Assembly (NCBI RefSeq): GCF_000975265.2
Contig: NZ_CP083405.1
Location: forward strand, 2,728,001-2,792,000
Source: Mycobacterium lepromatosis
GTDB taxonomy: Bacteria; Actinomycetota; Actinomycetes; Mycobacteriales; Mycobacteriaceae
DNA: 64,000 nucleotides
Direction of reading: 5' to 3'
Shown here: piece after piece, positions 57,770 to 64,000 of the stretch
How positions within the stretch are numbered: position 1 is the stretch's first letter
Layout: each line of letters opens with the position of its first letter
Position numbers and translations under genes: made by a program
Notes under the pieces: model-generated
Database searches by the model: none
What the model was told of the DNA's origin: nothing
Seen by the model: the letters and a program-made list of their open reading frames with translations, nothing else

Positions 57770-58398
57770 GTTACCTGTCACCCGCCGCTCGTCGGCGCCG
57801 ATAAAGTGCACCGCATCGCCCGTTTAGAGGTCACCAAGACCTTCCGGGGTGATTCCAACCGCACGGAAAGTATGAATATAGGCAGGGGGGCCTCCGCCAG
57901 ACGCACCGCATCGCCATGCACTAATTGCACGCTGTGCAGCGCCACGTTGCGACTGTTCAGGGCAATGGCGGCATCACGCCCGAGTATGACCGACGCATGC
58001 GCCCTTCGGGTCGAAGCTCAACAGTGCCTCGTCAATTTCGTGCTGCTAGTAGTTTGGTGAGCTGACGGTCTCATCGGAGATTACCTACATCTGCACGAAA
58101 AACTGACTTCGTTGCAGAATCTTTTTTCTTCGAATACAGAAGTCAGCGAGTCTCCTACATTACAGGCATCATCCTGGTGCCTCAATTCTCTCTGCAATAC
58201 CCAGATGACGATCTCCATATTGCGGTGTGAGTGCGTATCCAAGCCAGTACCCGATGCTCTAGGTCGTTGTTGTTCGCCGACAAGAGCCCACGATTAAGTG
58301 CTATCCGGATTGTAATGACGGTCAAACGAGGACGAATTCCTGGAATTCAATCAAGATGTCGTGGTGATGGTAGACCACGCTCAGAGTCCACTAGCAGT
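57770..58398 (-). pseudogene. Pirin-family protein (Rv0181c-like), pseudogene
   Basis: Leftward pieces in order: TTTS then LNSRNSSSFDRHYNPDST near 58300-58370, THSHRNMEIVIWVLQRELRH with QDDACN near 58150-58240 (the pirin metal-binding H-x-H-R-x-x-E block), HEIDEALL near 58040, a VALHSVQLVHGDAVRLAEAP stretch near 57900-57960, and TGDAVHFIGADERRVTG near 57780-57830. Pirins are cupin metalloproteins. Frames shift repeatedly. It lies between the Rv0180c-like gene and the sigG remnant, as in M. tuberculosis. Confidence 0.78.
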
Positions 58399-58494
58399 AC
58401 ATAGAATTTAATTTCCGCAAAATCTGTTTAGAAACCATAGGTGACCGAATGCAATGCAACACTTAGCGTTACCGGGAACTGGGCAGCTCGAATT

Positions 58495-58860
58495 TCACAA
58501 ATAAGATACAAATAAGATGTCGTCAAGAAACGCCATTATGTGACCGCCACCGTGTCGGTGTGCGTTTCGAGCACGTGCAAACTGTAAGGGTTGGTGTGCT
58601 TCACCTCCCCGCATATACACTGCTGTGACCGGCTGGCTGTTAGCGGACAACGGTAACAGTCGTATATCATCAAGATATTCAGCGGGGCACTGCTGGTGAA
58701 TCAATGCGCCGTCTCATGTTGCTTTTGATAGCAACCAACAGACGGCGGATATAGAGGCTACGGACAAGGCGGTTACGGGGCACTGGGAAGCGTGGTCGCC
58801 CTGCATCTCGGCAACGGCTAGTCGCTGACGGCCTCTTCAGAAAGCTCAGTCAGGTGCTAG
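58495..58860 (-). pseudogene. sigG: ECF sigma factor SigG (Rv0182c-like), C-terminal remnant
   Basis: A leftward frame gives IHQQCPAEYLDDIRLLPLSA followed by NSQPVTAVYMRGGEAH and MAFLDDILF, corresponding to the SnoaL-like C-terminal domain of SigG. The DNA-binding sigma domains 2 and 4 are not recognisable, so most of the gene is deleted or unreadable. The M. tuberculosis order (Rv0180c, Rv0181c, sigG, Rv0183) is preserved. Confidence 0.72.
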
Positions 58861-59989
<1,129 letters not shown>

Positions 59990-60049
59990 ACCACCATCGC
60001 GGCGGTTATGTACGCAGAAATTGTCATACCACTCCGGTAGTTTGGCGCT

Positions 60050-60799
60050 ATGATCGACAACAAAATGCTGACCCGCATCGCCGCGCTGCTGCGTCAGGCT
60101 GAAGGCACCGACAATGTTCATGAAGCTGACGCGTTTATGGTCACCGCGCAACGGTTGGCGACCGCGGCATCCATCGACTTAGCGGTGGCGCGGTCGCATG
60201 CGGCCAACCGTTCGCCTGCACAGGCCCCGATTCAGCGCACCATCACCATCGGTACAGCGGGCACCCGCGGGCTGCGGACTTATGTACAGCTCTTTGTGCT
60301 GATCGCGGCAGCAAACGACGTCCGCTGCGATGTGGCGTCGAATTCGACGTTCCTTTACGCTTACGGGTTCGCCGAGGACATCGATTCCACGCACGCCCTG
60401 TATGCCAGCCTGCTTGTCCAGATGGTGCGGGAGTCGGACGCCTATCTCGCATCGGGCGCGTACCGACCCACACCGACAATCACCGCTAGACTCAACTTTC
60501 AGCTGGCGTTCGGAATGCGTGTAGGTCAGCGTTTGACCGAGGCCCGCGATCATACCCGGCAAGCTATGACCGAAGATTGGGATCATCCGCCTGGAACAGC
60601 TATAGCGTTGCGAAATAAGGAGATTGAACTGGTTGACTACTATCGCAGCGTGTCGAAGGCGCGAGGTACCTGGAAAGCCACCAGAGCGTCGGCAGGCTAT
60701 TCGTCGGCGGCGCGGAACGCGGGCGATTGTGCCGGACGACGAGCCCGGCTAGACAACCATACTGAGCTAACCGGGGCGCGGCCCGCGTTGGGTCGATGA
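60050..60799 (+). CDS. DUF2786 protein, Rv0184-like (249 aa)
   Basis: A cytosolic conserved protein with the DUF2786 N-terminal motif LTRIAALLRQAEGTDNVHEA, which continues with DAFMVTAQRLATAASIDLAV. A longer C-terminal part ends in a basic stretch (NAGDCAGRRARLDNHTEL). ATG 60050 gives a normal length. The stop overlaps the start of the next gene (ATGA), so the two are co-translated. The family is found in phages and bacteria and has no assigned biochemical role. Pairing with a metallopeptidase-like gene is conserved. Confidence 0.88.
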   Translation: MIDNKMLTRIAALLRQAEGTDNVHEADAFMVTAQRLATAASIDLAVARSHAANRSPAQAPIQRTITIGTAGTRGLRTYVQLFVLIAAANDVRCDVASNSTFLYAYGFAEDIDSTHALYASLLVQMVRESDAYLASGAYRPTPTITARLNFQLAFGMRVGQRLTEARDHTRQAMTEDWDHPPGTAIALRNKEIELVDYYRSVSKARGTWKATRASAGYSSAARNAGDCAGRRARLDNHTELTGARPALGR

Positions 60800-61302
60800 C
60801 TTTGTTGGATCCGGTTCGAGACACCCAGCGTTCCAAAGTTTATGCAGCTGAAGAATTCATCCGAAAGTTATTTGACCGTACGGTCGAACATGGATCACCT
60901 GCGGTGGAATTCTTCGGCGCCCATTTGACCTTGCCACCGGAAGCACGGTTCGGTTCGGTTGCGGCAGTCCAGCGTTACGTGGACGACGTGCTTGCTTTAC
61001 CGGCGGCCCGGCAACAGTGGCCGAGAATGTTGCCGCTCACGGTGCGGGCGCGGCGAGCGGCCACCGCGGCGCACTACGAAAACCTTGACGGTGCAGGCGT
61101 TATCGCGCTTCCTGGTAACAACTCTCACTGGGCGATGCGTGAGTTGGTGGTTCTTCATGAAGTGGCGCACCACCTATGTCAGAATCCGCCGCCGCATGGT
61201 CCGGAATTTGTCGCCACAGTATGCGCACTGACCGAGCTGGTTATGGGACCGGAACTTGGGCATGTGTTTCGGGTCGTATATGCTCAAGAAGGTGTACGTT
61301 GA
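60796..61302 (+). CDS. Putative zinc metallopeptidase-like protein, Rv0185-like (168 aa)
   Basis: A small protein with a metallopeptidase motif HEVAH at residues 121-125 (VVLHEVAHHLC), followed eight residues later by His134 in HGPEF, which would be the third zinc ligand. This H-E-x-x-H-x8-H spacing resembles SprT-like and related proteins. ALPGNNSHWAMRELVVLHE is the preceding strand-helix. ATG 60796 overlaps the end of the DUF2786 gene. No signal peptide is present. Proteolytic activity and substrate are inferred from the motif only. Confidence 0.88.
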   Translation: MTLLDPVRDTQRSKVYAAEEFIRKLFDRTVEHGSPAVEFFGAHLTLPPEARFGSVAAVQRYVDDVLALPAARQQWPRMLPLTVRARRAATAAHYENLDGAGVIALPGNNSHWAMRELVVLHEVAHHLCQNPPPHGPEFVATVCALTELVMGPELGHVFRVVYAQEGVR

Positions 61303-61439
61303 GCGTATTTAACCGCGACATGCGGGCTCGCGCAAGGTCGAGAACCACGTGGCTGACGCGATCCTCATTGTTGATTTAGAGTGATGGGGGTAGAGGTGCT
61401 AGTGGCCGCTGCGGTATGAGCGCATTCTGCTGACCGCTG
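61303..61439. other. Short gap before the GH3 remnant
   Basis: No gene is recognised; it probably contains the eroded start of the glucosidase gene. Confidence 0.3.
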
Positions 61440-62560
61440 GCTACGTGACCGTGATCTCTCATCTCGGTGTTCCGACGTTACTGATAAATGGGATGTCAAC
61501 AGTCCTGACTACCGCTGCGGTGACATTTGCTACCGCGCTATCGGCCAGACTGGCGCTGGAAGCCAGTTTTGTTTGGTCCTAACCTTGGTCCGCGCCTAAG
61601 GTAACGCAAGTGCCGGGAGGCACGCCGCCATAGGTTCAACGTACAACTCGTGGGCGCGATCAACCTCGTGCGCGACCTGAGCAACATCCAAATTTCGAAT
61701 ACCTTATCCTAAGAACTGCTTTTGAGTGCTGCCATTGCCGCGGAGTCGAGCAAAAGCATACAGCATCGGTGGGGGTTATCTCGACTATCAATCACTACTC
61801 GTTGAACAGCAACGCGAGCAACCGGCATTAGCTGGACGGGGTTATCGACACCGCGACGTTCACGACGAATCCGGCTTGACTAGACCTTTGGGATTGCCGG
61901 TGAACGGTAACAAGTAATAGAGCGCCGACAGCGTACAACAAGGTCAACGGCGATAACGCGTCCAGTAAAATGATTTTACTTAATGACGTGTTGAAAGGCG
62001 GCAGGGGATAACGCAGTTAGGTTATGTCTGATTGGAGCGCAATACCGAACTGGGAGTGCACACTTGCTGACTTCGACCAATAATACGATGCCCAGCTAGA
62101 CACCGTGTTTTGGCGCTCGGGCATTCACCCGCCAGGTGCGAAACGCATATGCCGACGGCAGGCTCTCCAACGAGCGGTTGTTGGACATGATATTATTAAG
62201 ACTTTGTGGTCGATGTTGGGATCGAATGACGCAACTATGCCAGATGATTGCGTTCTAGATCTCATGACACGGAACCGTGTTGCTGAAGAACGACCGGGGA
62301 GCTGGCCGCTAAGCCACTCGTGTGCATCGCCGTCATCGGCGACTACACACAACTCGGTATGCCAGCTGGCTACGGCTCTCAAGCATTGCCCACCTCAGGG
62401 GGCTGCGTGGCAACGATGATCCCGATCTGGGGGCTAGGGCTGACAGCCCCCCTGCCCACACAACCTCTACCTCCTGCCATCGAATCAGCTTCCACTCGCT
62501 AACAAAGCACATCGCCCGACGCGCAGATCCATCTCGGTATTGGCGAAACCCACCGTGTAC
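61440..62560 (+). pseudogene. Family 3 beta-glucosidase, pseudogene
   Basis: Collinear GH3 pieces appear across three frames: VTVISHLGVPTLLINGMST near 61450, TALSARLALEASF near 61535, AINLVRDLSN with LLSAAIAAESSKSIQH near 61660-61760, VISTINHYSLNSNASN near 61770 (KHY-type catalytic lysine strand), YNKVNGDNAS near 61940, VMSDWSAIPNWECTLADFDQ near 62020 (nucleophile Asp in SDW), NAYADGRLSNERLLDMI near 62145, VLLKNDRGA near 62280, and CIAVIGDYTQLGMPAGYG near 62325. Numerous stops separate them. M. tuberculosis has bglS (Rv0186) at this position, although these pieces looked unlike the bglS I recall, so a different GH3 subfamily is possible. Confidence 0.78.
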
Positions 62561-62598
62561 GGATATGAAGGTGGATCCACACTTGCTAGCCCGCTACG

Positions 62599-62745
62599 CT
62601 ACTTGGCAGGCACCATTGCGTCACCACACGCGCAACGGTAAGGGTCCCCTGACTTGGAGCAATTACACTCAACCTCGATACGAACTCGACAGTCGCAACC
62701 CTCATGGCCACAAGTCAGCCGGGTCCCTGCCCCATAGCTTGTCAT
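62599..62745 (-). CDS. mymT: Mycobacterial copper metallothionein MymT (48 aa)
   Basis: MymT is a tiny cytosolic protein that binds several Cu(I) ions through cysteine thiolates and protects against copper. The leftward frame [19 protein letters not shown] continues with [19 protein letters not shown] and ends in [10 protein letters not shown]. It holds seven cysteines at 12, 17, 19, 27, 29, 38 and 40, the pattern of the M. tuberculosis protein. I start at ATG 62745 because AGCAGGA lies just upstream; the frame is open to ATG 62793 but that part has no conservation. A RicR-type operator and a TATAAT box lie about 80-120 bases upstream. It is intact although the genes on both sides are dead. 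Confidence 0.88.
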   Translation of the reverse strand: MTSYGAGTRLTCGHEGCDCRVRIEVECNCSKSGDPYRCACGDAMVPAK

Positions 62746-62823
62746 TTGTCCTGCTCTTATCTGTGTCGGAGCCTCGGTGAAGTACAAGTTCATTGACTAT
62801 CAACTTGGGTTGTCCGACAGGGT

Positions 62824-62862
62824 GGTACCCATCGGGGCTATTATATACCCCCAATGGGTACC
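62824..62862 (-). promoter_or_regulatory. RicR-type copper operator and promoter of mymT
   Basis: TACCC-CCAAT-GGGTA at 62846-62860 fits the TACCC-N5-GGGTA motif I recall for the copper-sensing repressor RicR. It is part of a larger inverted repeat, GGTACCCATCGGGG (62824-62837) and CCCCAATGGGTACC (62849-62862), with one mismatch in 14. Between the arms, on the mymT strand, lies a perfect TATAAT (62840-62845). Operator and -10 thus overlap, as expected for repression lifted by copper. Confidence 0.8.
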
Positions 62863-63009
62863 CGGTAAACAGCAACCCTAAGTTGTAACAACGCGGACCC
62901 GCCAACCGAACGGTGCTTTTCTAAGAAGGCCCTGATCGTTTAGCGTTAAGTAGGCGGTCTAAAAAACCAACTTCACAAGACGCCACCGGGACTCAATAAG
63001 TAACCGTTG
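62863..63009. other. Gap between the mymT promoter and the methyltransferase remnant
   Basis: No gene is seen. A -35 for mymT should fall near 62863-62870 reading leftward (TTTACCGG is possible). Confidence 0.3.
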
Positions 63010-63350
63010 TCGTTGATGACGCTCTAGTGCCTTCCTGGTAAACTTTACAACCCACTAACACAGCCAGGCTGCCCTATGGGTCATCTGTACCGCGGCAAGG
63101 CACGTTTTTGTGCTTGTTGTTCGCTGTCATAGGGGTATGTCGCATTCTCGAGATCGGCTCACCGGGTGGTTACAGCAGCATCTGGTTGGCGCGCGGTGGG
63201 GATCCGAAGTACGGGTGGTGCCGCTGGCATACAAGCCAAGGAACGCTGAGATTGCACGGTTCAACCTGCGGTGGGCGGGTGTTGCTGACCGGGCGGAGGT
63301 AGTGGTCGGTGCCGAGCTTGACACGTTACCGATCAGCCAGTCACGTCGTT
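63010..63350 (+). pseudogene. O-methyltransferase (Rv0187-like), truncated pseudogene
   Basis: A rightward frame near 63100-63190 reads FLCLLFAVIGVCRILEIGSP followed by GGYSSIWLARG, the SAM-binding motif I of the catechol/caffeoyl-CoA O-methyltransferase family. After a frameshift comes VRVVPLAYKPRNAEIARFNL with RWAGVADRAEVVVGAELDTL. The sequence then leaves the family, so the C-terminal half with the catalytic metal-binding Asp residues is missing. Position after the glucosidase and mymT agrees with Rv0187. Confidence 0.78.
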
Positions 63351-63675
63351 CACAGCATTGCGGATTCCCGAAGACCGTGAAACTCAGTTACGGGCGCTTT
63401 GTGAAACTCCCTCCGCCGACGAACACAACGGCACTTCGACATCGTTCAACTTCGGCGCCTTCCTCGGTCACAGACAGGATGACTAATCGCTCAGCTAGTG
63501 AAAACGCTACCGTGTTAAGCAGATCTGGGCGTATACTCATGACCGTTGGGGTGCAGTCCAAGCCGGACAGTGCCTGCGTGAGCCTTAACGTGCCATGAAG
63601 CACGTCACGGTGAGTCCATCGATCGGTCGCCCTGTGCCGAGATCCGACCTAGGTTATCGCAAGCTGATCTCCGGT
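63351..63675. other. Unassigned region
   Basis: Frames on both strands are open for 70-90 codons (rightward to 63598, leftward 63388-63603) but match nothing I know. The leftward one contains LAERLVILSVTEEGAEVERC, which could be a fragment of the gene entering from the right edge. Confidence 0.25.
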
Positions 63676-64000
63676 TCACACATGCTGTTCTATCGCGTCA
63701 CCGCCTATAGCTTCGTCATGGTCATGGGCCAGCACTACTGCGCGAGAGCGACCGTGGTTACGCCGTGACAGCGATCGACCAATCGACTCCAGCGACGACG
63801 CACGGCCTTGCGGACTGCCCATCCAATCCGCCAGCTCGGCGGCGGCGGCTTTCTTGCGTGAGGTTAAAAATGACGACACCACCAACGGAATCAAGGGTGC
63901 CGTAATTTCTTTTACTGCAAGCGCTTCCAGTGCAGCTTGCTTGAGCTGCAACGCCTCTTCGGTCATGCCCGGCAGCTCAGAATCGGACTCTTCAAAGTCG
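63676..64000 (-). CDS. Unrecognised protein, partial at window edge
   Basis: A leftward frame is open from the window edge to a stop at 63676 (108 codons). It is helix-rich and Ala/Lys/Glu-rich: MTEEALQLKQAALEALAVKE, then PLIPLVVSSFLTSRKKAAAA and ELADWMGSPQGRASSLESIG. The start lies at or beyond the edge, because the frame is open upstream of the first Met. No family is recognised. It is not the C-terminus of ilvD, which follows Rv0188 in M. tuberculosis. It could be the end of a real gene or a lucky open piece of a pseudogene. Confidence 0.4.
   Translation of the reverse strand, partial: DFEESDSELPGMTEEALQLKQAALEALAVKEITAPLIPLVVSSFLTSRKKAAAAELADWMGSPQGRASSLESIGRSLSRRNHGRSRAVVLAHDHDEAIGGDAIEQHV

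Overview
The window looks like a chromosomal segment of Mycobacterium leprae or its sister M. lepromatosis. Gene content and order follow the M. tuberculosis Rv0250c-Rv0223c and Rv0166-Rv0187 regions almost gene by gene. About half of the sequence is heavily decayed pseudogene or non-coding DNA, and the GC content is lower than in tubercle bacilli. Homologies come from family motifs and remembered mycobacterial proteins; no search was run.

Layout. 0-8.6 kb: decayed hsp20, an intact small Rv0250c-like gene, a destroyed succinate dehydrogenase/fumarate reductase operon (Rv0249c-0248c-0247c), an intact flavin reductase (Rv0245), a dead 2-oxoglutarate/Fe(II) oxygenase, and intact fadE5 with a strong terminator. 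8.9-13.7 kb: dead thiolase fadA2, intact fabG4 and htdX. 13.7-21.5 kb: dead membrane protein, TetR regulator (Rv0238), lpqI, small secreted Rv0236A and the giant arabinosyltransferase aftD. 22-29.7 kb: dead lipase-maturation-factor-like gene, intact gabD1, then remnants of a proline iminopeptidase-like hydrolase, an R2-like oxidase (Rv0233), a MazEF-type toxin-antitoxin pair and an acyl-CoA dehydrogenase. 29.7-36.6 kb: an intact envelope cluster (TmaT, Rv0227c, Rv0226c, Rv0225, Rv0224c). 36.7-42.4 kb: decayed DNA (aldehyde dehydrogenase, Kelch protein, fadD5) holding the junction between two blocks that are not adjacent in M. tuberculosis. 42.7-55.5 kb: a complete mce1 lipid-import operon (yrbE1A/B, mce1A-F, four Mce-associated membrane proteins). 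55.5-64 kb: Rv0180c-like membrane protein, dead pirin and sigG, intact Rv0183-0185, dead GH3 glucosidase, an intact copper metallothionein gene mymT with a RicR-type operator, and a dead O-methyltransferase.

What survives is mostly envelope construction (AftD, TmaT, LM/LAM cluster, LpqI), lipid import and handling (Mce1, FadE5, FabG4, HtdX, monoacylglycerol lipase) and copper buffering. What is lost is mostly redundant catabolism, stress regulation and toxin-antitoxin functions. Several unusually long perfect inverted repeats, the RicR-type mymT promoter, and a 27-bp tandem duplication upstream of the Rv0180c-like gene are the best leads outside the genes.
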